Below, piece after piece: positions 18,707 to 27,648 of a stretch of 64,000 nucleotides of DNA. Below the pieces are notes generated by a model. That model saw only the letters and a list, made by a program, of their open reading frames with translations. It was not told where the DNA came from and searched no databases. Numbering within the stretch: the first letter of the stretch is position 1; every line of letters begins with the position of its first letter. Where the stretch lies: NCBI GenBank assembly GCA_013822245.1, contig PNKE01000009.1:18426-82425 (forward strand), in the 5' to 3' direction. Position numbers and translations under genes: made by a program. The stretch comes from Candidatus Solibacter sp. (lineage in GTDB: Bacteria > Acidobacteriota > Terriglobia > Bryobacterales > Bryobacteraceae).

Positions 18707-20155
18707 ATGCCGCGCCGCGTCTCCATCGCCTTCGAGGCCGGAAAGCCGCTCGCCGACCAGTTGTTCGAACTCGGCGTCGAGTTCCCGTGCGGAGGCGGAT
18801 CGGCGTGCGGTTCGTGCAAAGTGCGGGTGCTGGAGGGCGCGGTCGCGGTGACCGAAACCATGCGCTCGGCGCTCTCGGAGAACGAGATCTCGGCGGGTTG
18901 GCGGCTGGCGTGCGAAGCGGCGGCGGACGCGGCCGTGACGATTGAAGTGGCGCAGTGGACGCCGCGCATCCTCACCGACGAATCGGCGCTCGACGTCGAA
19001 CCCAGGCCGGGTCTGGGGATCGCCGTCGATCTGGGAACGACGACGGTTGTCGCGCAACTGGTGGACCTGACGACGGGCGAGATCCTCGGCATTCAGGCCG
19101 AGCTCAACGCTCAGGCGCGCCACGGCGCGGACCTGATGAGCCGCGTCGAAAACGCCCTGCGCCAGCCTGGCGTGTTGACCAATCTCATCCGCCGCCAGAT
19201 TGCGCGCATGGCGGAAACGCTGGCCGGAGGGCGCGCGGTGGAAGAGGTGCTCGTCTGCGGCAACACCGTGATGCACCACCTCTTCGGCGGGCTGGACGTT
19301 TCGCCGCTGGCGGCTGTCCCTTTCCGCACGCCGCATCCAGGCGCGATTGTGATGACGGGTGCGGAGACCGGGCTCCATGCGCCGCGGGTCGAGTTCCTGC
19401 CCGTGATCGGCGGCTTCGCGGGCAGCGACCTGCTGTGCGGCATCATCTCGGTGGGCATGAACACGGGCGCCGAAACGGCATCGATCATGGACCTCGGCAC
19501 CAACGGCGAAGTGGCCGTTGCGACAGGCGGCCGCATCCGCTGCGCGTCCACCGCGGCGGGCCCGGCTTTCGAGGCCGGAGGAATCCGGCGCGGCATGCGG
19601 GCCGGCGACGGCGCGATCGACCATGCATGGATCGAGGGCGGCGCGATGACGTGTCACGTTCTCGGCGGCGGCGCCGCGCACGGCATCTGCGGCAGCGGGC
19701 TTGTCGATGCGGTTGCGGCGGCGCTGGATCTCGGCCTGCTCAGAGCGACCGGCCGCATGGCGAACGGGGAGATTCCGCTGCGCGATGGCGTTTCGCTGTA
19801 TCAGTCCGATGTGCGCCAGCTTCAACTCGCCAAGGGCGCGGCGGCCGCGGCGCTCACGCTGCTGGGCGGCGCGGGCACGCATCTTTATCTCGCCGGCGCA
19901 TTCGGCAACTACCTGCGGGAGGCGGGCGCACGGCGCATCGGGCTTTTGCCCGCCGAGGCGCGCGTCACGCCGTCAGGCAACACGGCGCTGCGCGGGGTGA
20001 GACAGTTGCTGCTGAAGCACGTGGGACGGGACGATCTGATCCAGGCTGTTCTCGACCGCACCGAACACGTCGAACTCGCGGCCGACCCGGGATTCCAGGA
20101 CGCCTTCGCCTCTCACATGGCGCTCGATCCGGTGAGCGAAGCCACCGGGATGTAG
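18707..20155 (+). CDS. corrinoid reductive activator (2Fe-2S ferredoxin + ASKHA ATPase, RACo-like)
   Basis: 482 residues. Residues 1-85 are a 2Fe-2S ferredoxin domain with Cys28, Cys34, Cys37 and Cys69 (C-X5-C-X2-C...C). The rest is a DUF4445/RACo ATPase domain: AVDLGTTTVVAQLVDL (phosphate 1), VCGNTVMHHLFGG, GGFAGSD, MDLGTNGEVAV (phosphate 2) and GICGSGLVDAVAA. Such proteins use ATP to push an electron onto Co(II) corrinoid that has been accidentally oxidised, restoring Co(I). Its presence as the last gene argues strongly that the operon encodes a working corrinoid methyl-transfer cycle. Its 3' end overlaps the convergent radical SAM gene by 43 bases. Confidence 0.92.
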   Translation: MPRRVSIAFEAGKPLADQLFELGVEFPCGGGSACGSCKVRVLEGAVAVTETMRSALSENEISAGWRLACEAAADAAVTIEVAQWTPRILTDESALDVEPRPGLGIAVDLGTTTVVAQLVDLTTGEILGIQAELNAQARHGADLMSRVENALRQPGVLTNLIRRQIARMAETLAGGRAVEEVLVCGNTVMHHLFGGLDVSPLAAVPFRTPHPGAIVMTGAETGLHAPRVEFLPVIGGFAGSDLLCGIISVGMNTGAETASIMDLGTNGEVAVATGGRIRCASTAAGPAFEAGGIRRGMRAGDGAIDHAWIEGGAMTCHVLGGGAAHGICGSGLVDAVAAALDLGLLRATGRMANGEIPLRDGVSLYQSDVRQLQLAKGAAAAALTLLGGAGTHLYLAGAFGNYLREAGARRIGLLPAEARVTPSGNTALRGVRQLLLKHVGRDDLIQAVLDRTEHVELAADPGFQDAFASHMALDPVSEATGM

Positions 20156-21195
20156 ACGCATCGCGGGTCCGATTCAAGATAGTCGCCTGTCAGCGCATAG
20201 GCCCTTGAGCGCGATCCGCCACACAGGTTCTTGTACTCACAGCCGCCGCACTTGCCCTCGAGTTGCGCGCTGTCGCGCAGCGAAAGAAACATCGGCGCCG
20301 TGCGGTAGGCGTGGCCGAGTTCGGTGTCGCGCACATTGCCGCCGGAGATCGACAGAAACCCTGACGGGAAGATCTCGCCGCGGTGCGAGACAAAGACGAA
20401 GCCCTTGCCGTCGTTGATGCCGGCCTGGCGGGCGATGGCGGGCGGCGCTTCGCCGCGCCTCGATGTTCCCGCAAAGCCATCCTTTTTTCTGCGCTGCGCG
20501 ACGTAGCGGCGGTAGTGCTGGGCTTCGGTCGTCTTGATGTCGAACGGTGCGGTGAGGCTCAGTTCGTACAGGAACTCGAAGACCTGCTCGTACTCCTCCG
20601 CCGTGAGGTCGTCTTCGAGTTGCGCGCGCCCGGTTACGACGAGGAAGAACACGCTCCAAAGCTTTGCGCCGCTTGCCGCCACCAGCGCCGCGATCTCACC
20701 CAACCGGTGCATGTTGCCGCGCGTCACCGTTGTGTTCACCTGCGTCTCCAACCCGCTCGCGCGCGCGGCGTTCAAGGCGTCAATCGACGTCTGGAACGAT
20801 CCGGCCACCTGGCGGAAATCGTCGTGCGTTTGCGCGTCCGGGCCGTCGATGGAGATCGCCATGCGGGCCACTCCGCAGTCCTTGATCCGCTCGACGGCCC
20901 CGGCCGTAAGCAAGGGCGTGGCGCTGGGCGTCACGGTGGTCCGAAGCCCGATGGCGACGCTGTATTCGAGCAATTCAAACAGGTCTCCGCGCTTCAACGG
21001 ATCGCCTCCGGTGAAGACCATCAGCGGGTCGCCGAGACGCTTCACTTGCCGGAGCAGTCCCTTGGCCTCGCTGGTCGTCAGTTCCTCCGCGTCGCGGTTC
21101 GGCTGCGCCGACGCCCGGCAGTGTTTGCACGCCAGGTCGCAGGCCTGGGTGGTCTCCCAGATGACGAGGAAGGGCGCTTCGGAAAAGTCTCTCAC
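20113..21195 (-). CDS. radical SAM/SPASM protein, AhbD/NirJ-like (TIGR04053 type)
   Basis: 360 residues from GTG 21195 with AGGAG six bases upstream. N-terminal radical SAM motif is CDLACKHC (Cys20, 24, 27) after PFLVIWETTQA. Also seen: VFTGGDPLKRGDL, SIDGPDAQTHDDFR, NTTVTRGNMHRL, PFDIKTTEAQHYRR. The C-terminal SPASM-like part has CGGCEYKNLCGGSRSRAY and a final DPRC for auxiliary 4Fe-4S clusters. Relatives include heme- and heme-d1-pathway enzymes that decarboxylate or modify tetrapyrrole side chains, and uncharacterised proteins with the same core; which applies is unclear. It is divergent from a cupin across a TGAC-N4-GTCA operator like that in front of nrfHA, so it is likely part of the same low-oxygen/NO response. 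Confidence 0.85.
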   Translation of the reverse strand: MRDFSEAPFLVIWETTQACDLACKHCRASAQPNRDAEELTTSEAKGLLRQVKRLGDPLMVFTGGDPLKRGDLFELLEYSVAIGLRTTVTPSATPLLTAGAVERIKDCGVARMAISIDGPDAQTHDDFRQVAGSFQTSIDALNAARASGLETQVNTTVTRGNMHRLGEIAALVAASGAKLWSVFFLVVTGRAQLEDDLTAEEYEQVFEFLYELSLTAPFDIKTTEAQHYRRYVAQRRKKDGFAGTSRRGEAPPAIARQAGINDGKGFVFVSHRGEIFPSGFLSISGGNVRDTELGHAYRTAPMFLSLRDSAQLEGKCGGCEYKNLCGGSRSRAYALTGDYLESDPRCVYIPVASLTGSSAM

Positions 21196-21241
21196 GGCGG
21201 TCTCCTACTCCGAGACTAATCTGTACGTTTTGTGGTCGATA

Positions 21242-21253
21242 TGACCAAAGTCA
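21242..21253. promoter_or_regulatory. FNR/DNR-type operator TGACCAAAGTCA
   Basis: The site has the same TGAC-N4-GTCA core, and the same ACCA/ACCAC inner bases, as the perfect palindrome at 9369-9384. It lies between the divergent radical SAM gene (start 21195) and cupin gene (start 21301), about 46-48 bp from each start. Confidence 0.55.
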
Positions 21254-21300
21254 CTGAAATCGACGACCAAACCGGTCCAAGATCGAATCAGGGAGACACC

Positions 21301-21639
21301 ATGGATTACATCTTTCACGACAACCTCGCCGATCACGGGCCCATCCCGGCGAACGGCATTTTGAGCCGCACGATGCAGGCCGACGACCGTTCGAAGGTCG
21401 TCCTGTTCGTCTTTGCGCCAGGGCAGGAATTGAGCGCGCACACAGCGCCGATGCCTGCCACGCTCTATTTCGTTTCGGGCGAGGGCACGGTGAAGCTTGG
21501 CGAGGACACGAAGGAGATCACGCCCGGCGCGTTCGCCTACATGCCGCCGAAGCTCGAACACGCCATCAAGGCGCGCACCGAGGTCGTCATGCTGCTGACC
21601 ATGGTGAAGGGTGTCGCGCCGGCGCCTAGCGCTTGTTAG
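21301..21639 (+). CDS. small single-domain cupin protein
   Basis: 112 residues from ATG 21301, with CAGGGAGAC just upstream; a GTG at 21232 would add an unlikely tail across the operator. One cupin_2 barrel: FAPGQELSAHTAPMPATLYF (motif 1, with His and a Glu-less variant), GEGTVKLGED, and ITPGAFAYMPPKLEHAIKA (motif 2, with the conserved Pro and His). Such small cupins bind Fe, Mn or Zn. The reaction cannot be told. Placement next to the FNR/DNR-type site suggests induction with the radical SAM gene. Confidence 0.85.
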   Translation: MDYIFHDNLADHGPIPANGILSRTMQADDRSKVVLFVFAPGQELSAHTAPMPATLYFVSGEGTVKLGEDTKEITPGAFAYMPPKLEHAIKARTEVVMLLTMVKGVAPAPSAC

Positions 21640-21705
21640 CCATAGTGTTCCGTAACCCCAACAAAACAGGCAGGCGAGTTTTGAGTTTGGTCACTAGTGT
21701 CTTGA

Positions 21706-22091
21706 AAGCTAATTATCTGGCAATATCGGAGCCATCAGTACCATGCTTGGGCATGGCGCGCCCCGTATTCGTAGTTGCAGTCACTCCCGTGGAACGCGCA
21801 GTGTTGCTGAGGCGCGCCTCCAGTCCCGCGTCAACTCAGCGGGATGCCCTCCGCGCGCGGATGGTGCTGCTCCGCGCAGAGGGCAATCGTTTTCTTGCCG
21901 ATCTGACCAGCGAATGCATTCGCGGCGGCAGCTTCCAGCGCGCGCGGGAATTGGTGGCTGCCATCGAAGAATACCTTGCCGCGAGAGATCGAAACCCCAA
22001 GCGCTATGTGCGGCGAGCAGCCGAAGAAGGGATCCTTCGGCGGATTGCCTGCGCGAAGGAAGCCCTAAACGCCGTAACAATAAGCTAATTA
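21706..22091 (+). mobile_element. IS630-family remnant bounded by 10 bp direct repeats
   Basis: The broken transposase frame (21753-22088) is flanked by AAGCTAATTA at 21706-21715 and again at 22082-22091. IS630 elements duplicate TA on insertion, so the 10 bp copies are not a standard target duplication; they may be chance or a deletion footprint. No clean terminal inverted repeat was found. Confidence 0.4.
21753..22088 (+). pseudogene. IS630-type transposase, N- and C-terminal ends fused
   Basis: From ATG 21753, the first 40 or so residues (MARPVFVVAVTPVERAVLLR, then QRDALRARMVLLRAEG) match the helix-turn-helix start of IS630 transposases. The last 55 (LTSECIRGGSFQRARELVAA, then IEEYLAARDRNPKRYVRRAA) match the extreme C-terminus after the final catalytic Glu. 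Normal proteins have about 330-360 residues; here only about 111 remain and the DDE catalytic core is absent, so it cannot transpose. The fusion is in frame and the gene ends in TAA inside the right-hand AAGCTAATTA repeat. Confidence 0.75.
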
Positions 22092-22103
22092 AATGTCAGA
22101 ACC

Positions 22104-23303
22104 CTAGTCTTCAGGATCGACTGGTTTGGGCTTCGGCCCGCTGCGCGCACTGAAGCCGGGACAAGCCATCTTGCCCACGCCGGCGCTGTCGCCATAGGCA
22201 TGGGAATCAGTATTGCAGACCAGGTCCTTGCCGGGGTTCGCGGTCACGGTTGAGTTGGTGAGTTCCAGGACGGACAGGTGGCTGACCACGATGCCGGATC
22301 CCAAGTTGCCGGAGATCCTTGAATTGATGACCTCAGCGTTGGCGCCTCGTTCTAATGCGACGCCATGCCCGCCGTTGGCGGAAATGTCGGAGTTATAGAG
22401 CAGGATCGAACCTCCGGCGACCACATCGATACCGTTCTGGACACTCCCCGTGACCTTTAGGCTACCAGGGGGGCTGACCAGGAGCAGGCCGTCGCCGGGG
22501 ATGAAGACGCCGTTTGTCCTGCTGTCCGCCACGGTGACGGGCGCCAGGATTCGCACCTCGCCACGCAGGTTAACAAGTATTCCCAGGTCGGCGCGCCGGA
22601 TGATGGCCGGAGTGGCATTGGGTGAAGTGATGCGGACGATTCCGCTATTCGTGGCAATCGCCGTACCGGAGATGTCCTCTGCCAGGAATGGCGCGGTGAT
22701 CCAGATATTGCTATTGCGGTCGGCGAAGGCGGCACGGCCGGAATGGCGCACAGTTACGCCCGGTGCACTCAGGCTCCCGCCATCAGAGGCCACGAGCGCG
22801 ACGCCGCTCAAATCGTCGAAGGTTGAGTTATAGACCATGACCTGGGCGGCGATGCCCGCAACGACACCGCCGCCGCCGTGGACGAAGCGGCACATCCGGA
22901 AACTGACATCAGAGGAGTAGATGGCGCGGGCAAGCTGAGGCCTTACACTCACTCCCGACGCTTCCGAGATTTGCAGGCCAAAAACGATGATCGAATGAGA
23001 ACGCTTGATATCCACGACGGGATTGGTAAACCACTCAACCGCGGCGGAAGTGTCGATGCCGGTCAGGGTTAGGTTTCGCCGGTCGTGAATGAGAACTTGC
23101 TCCCGGCAGAGGCCATCAACCGTGACGGTATGAGGGCCTTCAGGAGAAAGGGCAGCGAGGGCGGCGGCTATCGTTGAGTACTCGCCGGGCGGCGGAGACG
23201 GATCTCCACAGCGAACGGTTACGTTTGTAGCGAAAACTGGTGACAGCATGGCGGCAAGGATGCAGCCAAGGAGGGTTGTTGGAAGAGCAAGGCCATTTGG
23301 CAC
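22104..23303 (-). CDS. secreted right-handed beta-helix (NosD/pectate-lyase-like) protein
   Basis: 399 residues from GTG 23303 with GGAG six bases upstream; the frame extends further but without a plausible start and into the next gene. The signal peptide is LPTTLLGCILAAMLSPVFA. The mature part opens with NVTVRCG and YSTIAAALAAL, the usual entry of 'parallel beta-helix repeat' proteins, then shows repeated short strands of the N-S-X-I/V type (VYNSTFDDLSG, LYNSDISANGGHG, VINSRISGNLGSGI, LTNSTVTANPG). No catalytic Asp/Arg set of a known polysaccharide lyase is obvious. Likely an outer-surface or secreted carbohydrate-binding or structural protein. C-terminal CNTDSHAYGD...CPGF could form a disulfide. 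Confidence 0.75.
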   Translation of the reverse strand: MPNGLALPTTLLGCILAAMLSPVFATNVTVRCGDPSPPPGEYSTIAAALAALSPEGPHTVTVDGLCREQVLIHDRRNLTLTGIDTSAAVEWFTNPVVDIKRSHSIIVFGLQISEASGVSVRPQLARAIYSSDVSFRMCRFVHGGGGVVAGIAAQVMVYNSTFDDLSGVALVASDGGSLSAPGVTVRHSGRAAFADRNSNIWITAPFLAEDISGTAIATNSGIVRITSPNATPAIIRRADLGILVNLRGEVRILAPVTVADSRTNGVFIPGDGLLLVSPPGSLKVTGSVQNGIDVVAGGSILLYNSDISANGGHGVALERGANAEVINSRISGNLGSGIVVSHLSVLELTNSTVTANPGKDLVCNTDSHAYGDSAGVGKMACPGFSARSGPKPKPVDPED

Positions 23304-23403
23304 TGTAACTCCGATCAGTCGGGATGATACTCCACCCAAATGAGGAGGGGAAGGGGGTAGGATCCAAACCAAACAGGGTGCGTACTGGTACCTGGCTGCC
23401 GGG

Positions 23404-24585
23404 TCAACCGAGGAGAGCCTGGTCGATGTCGGCGATGATGTCTTCGACGGCTTCGATGCCGGCGGAGAAGCGGACCAGGGATTCACGGACGCCCATTTCG
23501 GCCTTGAGCGCCGGCGGGACGTCGCGGTGGGAGCTGATCCAGGGATAAAGCGCCATGGTGTGGACGTCGCCGAGCGAGGTGGCTTTGACGACCAGGTTCA
23601 GGCGGTCGAGGAAGGCGAAGACCTCGGGCTTGGCCGCGCCCTTGATCTCGAAGCTGACCATGCCGCCGTAAAGGCCTTCGGGCAGGAGGCGGCCGATGAC
23701 GGCCGAGTCGGGGTGGTTCGGGCAACTGGGGTGGTAGACGGCGGCGACCTTGGGGTGGTTCTTGAGCCACATGGCCAGGGCGAGCGAGTTCTGGCACTGC
23801 CGCTCCATGCGCAGGGCGAAGGTCTTGATGCCGCGCATGGTGAGGAAGCACTCCATGGGGCCCATGACGGGTCCGGCGATGCGCGAGAGGCGGCGGACGG
23901 TTTCGTGGAACTGCCCGGTGGTGGTGATGAGGCCGCCGAGGGTGTCGCCGTGGCCGCCCAGGTATTTCGTCGAACTGTGGACGACGACGTCCGCGCCGAG
24001 TTCGAGAGGGCGCATGAGCAGCGGCGTGGCGAAGGTGTTGTCAACCATCAGGACCGTGTTGCGGGCCTTGCAGAGGGCGGCGATGGCCGGCATGTCGCCG
24101 ACACGGAGCAGGGGGTTGGAGATGGTCTCCATGAGCAGGCAGCCGGGCTGGAATTCGTCGAGCGCCTTTTCGAGGGCGGCGAGGTCGTTTGTATCGACGA
24201 ACTTGGTTTCCAGGCCGTAGGGGCCCATGACGTCGAACAGCAGTTTGATTGTGGCGCCGTAGATGTCGCGGGCGCAGAGGACGCGGCGAGGGCGGTCGAG
24301 CAGGACGGCGGTGAGCGCGTGCTGGAGGGCGACCATGCCGGAGGCGCAGGCGAGGGTGCCGTGGCCGTTTTCGAGGGACGTGACGAGTTCCTCGAGGGCG
24401 TCGGCGGTGGGGTTGCAGTAACGCGAGTAGGCGTAGCCTTTTTGTTCGGCGGCGAAGATGCGGTCCTGCTCGGCCTGGGATTCGTTGATCCAACTGGCGG
24501 CGAAGTGGACGGGCGTGGAGACCGGGATCTGGGTCTGGGGTTTCTTGCGGTCGCCGGCGTGGACGGCGCGGGTTTGAATTTTCAT
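23404..24585 (-). CDS. Cys/Met-metabolism PLP enzyme (cystathionine gamma-synthase / methionine gamma-lyase group)
   Basis: 393 residues, normal for the family. PLP lysine is Lys207 in VVHSSTKYLGGHGD; also YSRYCNPTADALEE, ACASGMVALQHAL (phosphate loop), ETISNPLL, VDNTFATPLL and SLGDVHTMALYPW. Members act at Cbeta or Cgamma of cysteine, cystathionine, O-acylhomoserine or methionine; sequence alone does not settle which. A Tyr in the YSRYCNP stretch is the usual one that stacks on PLP of the neighbouring subunit; Cys57 there resembles methionine gamma-lyase, where an active-site cysteine sits elsewhere. It follows cysS by 4 bp on the same strand, which fits cysteine/methionine supply. Confidence 0.9.
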   Translation of the reverse strand: MKIQTRAVHAGDRKKPQTQIPVSTPVHFAASWINESQAEQDRIFAAEQKGYAYSRYCNPTADALEELVTSLENGHGTLACASGMVALQHALTAVLLDRPRRVLCARDIYGATIKLLFDVMGPYGLETKFVDTNDLAALEKALDEFQPGCLLMETISNPLLRVGDMPAIAALCKARNTVLMVDNTFATPLLMRPLELGADVVVHSSTKYLGGHGDTLGGLITTTGQFHETVRRLSRIAGPVMGPMECFLTMRGIKTFALRMERQCQNSLALAMWLKNHPKVAAVYHPSCPNHPDSAVIGRLLPEGLYGGMVSFEIKGAAKPEVFAFLDRLNLVVKATSLGDVHTMALYPWISSHRDVPPALKAEMGVRESLVRFSAGIEAVEDIIADIDQALLG

Positions 24586-24589
24586 TCGA

Positions 24590-25990
24590 TTATTTCCGTT
24601 TCCAGCGGACGCCGTCGCGGGTGTCCTCGATGACGACGCCGGAGTCGAGCAGTTCGGCGCGGATCTGGTCCGCGCGGTCGAAGTCGCGGGACTTTTTCGC
24701 TTTGCTGCGATCGGCGATGAGGGATTCGATCTGTTCGTCAGAGATGGAAGATTCGGCGGCGGTGGGCTTGAGGACGTCGAAGATGGAGTCGAAGCGCGAG
24801 AGCAGGGCGCGGGCGGAGGCTGTGTTGGCCGAGAGGAAGGCGCCTGAGTCCATGGCGGTGTTGGCGTCGCGGATGTATTCGAAGACGGCGGCGAGGGCGT
24901 CGGCGGTGTTCAGGTCGTCGTCGAGGGCGGCGTCGAAGGCGGTCAGGGCCTGGGCGGCGCGGGCTGACATTTCGGGGTTTTCGCCGTCGGGGAAGACGCC
25001 TCCGGAGACGCGGAGTTCGAAGTTGCGGAGGCGGTCGATGGAAGCGGCGGCGCCTTTGAGGCCGTCGAAGGTGAAATTGAGCTGCTTGCGGTAGGGCGAC
25101 GAGGCGAGCAGGTAGCGGACGGCCTCGGGCGAGTAGCCTTTTTCGAGGATGTTGCGCAGGGTATAGAAGTTGCCGAGCGATTTCGACATCTTCTGGCCCT
25201 CGACCATGAGGTGTTCGGCGTGGAGCCAGTAGCGGACGAACTGTTTGCCGGTGAGGGCTTCGGACTGGGCGATTTCGTTCTCGTGATGGGGGAAGACGAG
25301 ATCCACGCCGCCGGTATGGATGTCGATGGTCTCGCCGAGGTACTTCATCGCCATGACCGAGCATTCGATGTGCCAGCCGGGGCGGCCCTCGCCGCAGGAG
25401 GCGGGCCAGGCGGGTTCGCCGGGCTTGCGGGCCTTCCAGAGGACGAAGTCGCGGGCGTCGTCCTTTTCGTATTCGTCCACGTCGACGCGGGCGCCGGCGA
25501 TGTTGCCGTCGAGGTTGATCTTCGACAGGCGGCCGTAGGAGGGGAACGAGCCGATGCGGAAGTAGACCGAGCCGTCGCTTTCGTAGGTATGGTTGGACGC
25601 CGAGAGCTTTTCGATGGCCTCGGCCATTTCGGTGATGTGTTCGGTGGCGAAGACGAGGCGTTCGGGGCGCTGGAGGCGGAGCGTGGCGGAATCGGCGAGG
25701 AAAGCTTCGGTGTACTGGGCGGTGTACTGCTGGATGGACTGGTTGTGCTGGACGGCGTTGCGGATGATCTTGTCCTCGACGTCGGTGATGTTCATGACGT
25801 GGTCGAGGGTGAAGCCGCGGGCGCGCAGGGTGCGGCGGAGGATGTCCTGGAAGGTGAAGGTTCGGAAGTTGCCGATGTGGACGTAGCTGTAGACGGTGGG
25901 TCCGCAGGTGTACATGCGGACGGTCTTTCCGTCGAGCGGCTGGAAGTCTTCGAGCTGCTGGGTGAGCGTGTTGTGGAAGCGCAGGGGCAT
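24590..25990 (-). CDS. cysS: cysteinyl-tRNA synthetase
   Basis: 466 residues. Class Ia synthetase: Cys29 (TCGPTVYSYVHIGN, with the HIGN signature at 38-41), GWHIECSVMA with the zinc cysteine, GGVDLVFPHHENEIAQSEA with zinc His/Glu ligands, KMSKSLGNF, and the C-terminal anticodon-binding helices with FDRADQIRAELLDSGVVIEDTRDG. Essential; attaches cysteine to its tRNA. Divergent from tgt with only 30 bp between start codons, filled by an AT-rich palindrome. No Shine-Dalgarno sequence is visible upstream of ATG, so a very short leader is likely. Confidence 0.97.
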   Translation of the reverse strand: MPLRFHNTLTQQLEDFQPLDGKTVRMYTCGPTVYSYVHIGNFRTFTFQDILRRTLRARGFTLDHVMNITDVEDKIIRNAVQHNQSIQQYTAQYTEAFLADSATLRLQRPERLVFATEHITEMAEAIEKLSASNHTYESDGSVYFRIGSFPSYGRLSKINLDGNIAGARVDVDEYEKDDARDFVLWKARKPGEPAWPASCGEGRPGWHIECSVMAMKYLGETIDIHTGGVDLVFPHHENEIAQSEALTGKQFVRYWLHAEHLMVEGQKMSKSLGNFYTLRNILEKGYSPEAVRYLLASSPYRKQLNFTFDGLKGAAASIDRLRNFELRVSGGVFPDGENPEMSARAAQALTAFDAALDDDLNTADALAAVFEYIRDANTAMDSGAFLSANTASARALLSRFDSIFDVLKPTAAESSISDEQIESLIADRSKAKKSRDFDRADQIRAELLDSGVVIEDTRDGVRWKRK

Positions 25991-26000
25991 GGGGGTCTAC

Positions 26001-26016
26001 TAAACTTAATAGTTTA
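26001..26016. promoter_or_regulatory. AT-rich palindrome in the cysS-tgt divergent promoter
   Basis: TAAACT-TAAT-AGTTTA is a 6 bp inverted repeat around a 4 bp centre in a window that is otherwise strongly GC-rich. It covers most of the 30 bp between the two start codons. Overlapping -10-like boxes (TAATAG for tgt; TATTAA for cysS on the other strand) could drive both genes, giving leaders of about 0-10 nt. Confidence 0.5.
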
Positions 26017-26017
26017 A

Positions 26018-27169
<1,152 letters not shown>

Positions 27170-27274
27170 GCGAAAAGATCCGGCGATGAGGAGCCGGACC
27201 GCCGGTCGATTCCCCAAGATCGATCTCGCGCAAGGATTGGATTGCGGGACGAAGGAAGGGAACCGAGAGACAAG

Positions 27275-27580
27275 ATGAGCTTCATCCTCCTTCAAACAGC
27301 CGCGCCGTCGAATCCGCTGATTCAGTTCCTTCCGATCATCGTCATTTTCGGCATCTTCTACTTCCTGCTGTTTCTTCCGATGCAACGGCAGAAGAAGCAG
27401 CAGAAAAAGATGCTTGAAGAGTTGAAGTCCGGCGACAACGTGCTGACCAACGGCGGGTTGATCGGGACGATCGTGGATGTGAAGGACGATGATACGATTG
27501 TGTTGCGGGTCCGGCCCGATGGCGTGAAACTGCAGATGTCGCGGGGTTCGGTGGCCAACGTCCTGAAGGACAAAGGTTGA
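27275..27580 (+). CDS. yajC: Sec translocase accessory subunit YajC
   Basis: 101 residues from ATG 27275; a GTG/other start 11 codons earlier is less likely. One N-terminal membrane helix (LIQFLPIIVIFGIFYFLLFL) followed by PMQRQKKQQKKM and the small soluble domain LKSGDNVLTNGGLIGTIVDV. YajC associates with SecDF and SecYEG. Position between tgt and secD is the standard order. Confidence 0.95.
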   Translation: MSFILLQTAAPSNPLIQFLPIIVIFGIFYFLLFLPMQRQKKQQKKMLEELKSGDNVLTNGGLIGTIVDVKDDDTIVLRVRPDGVKLQMSRGSVANVLKDKG

Positions 27581-27648
27581 GAGCGAAAACCCGGGCGCGG
27601 CGAGCAATTCCCAAGTAGAAGAGAACCAAGCAGGAAGTAGACCGCAAA

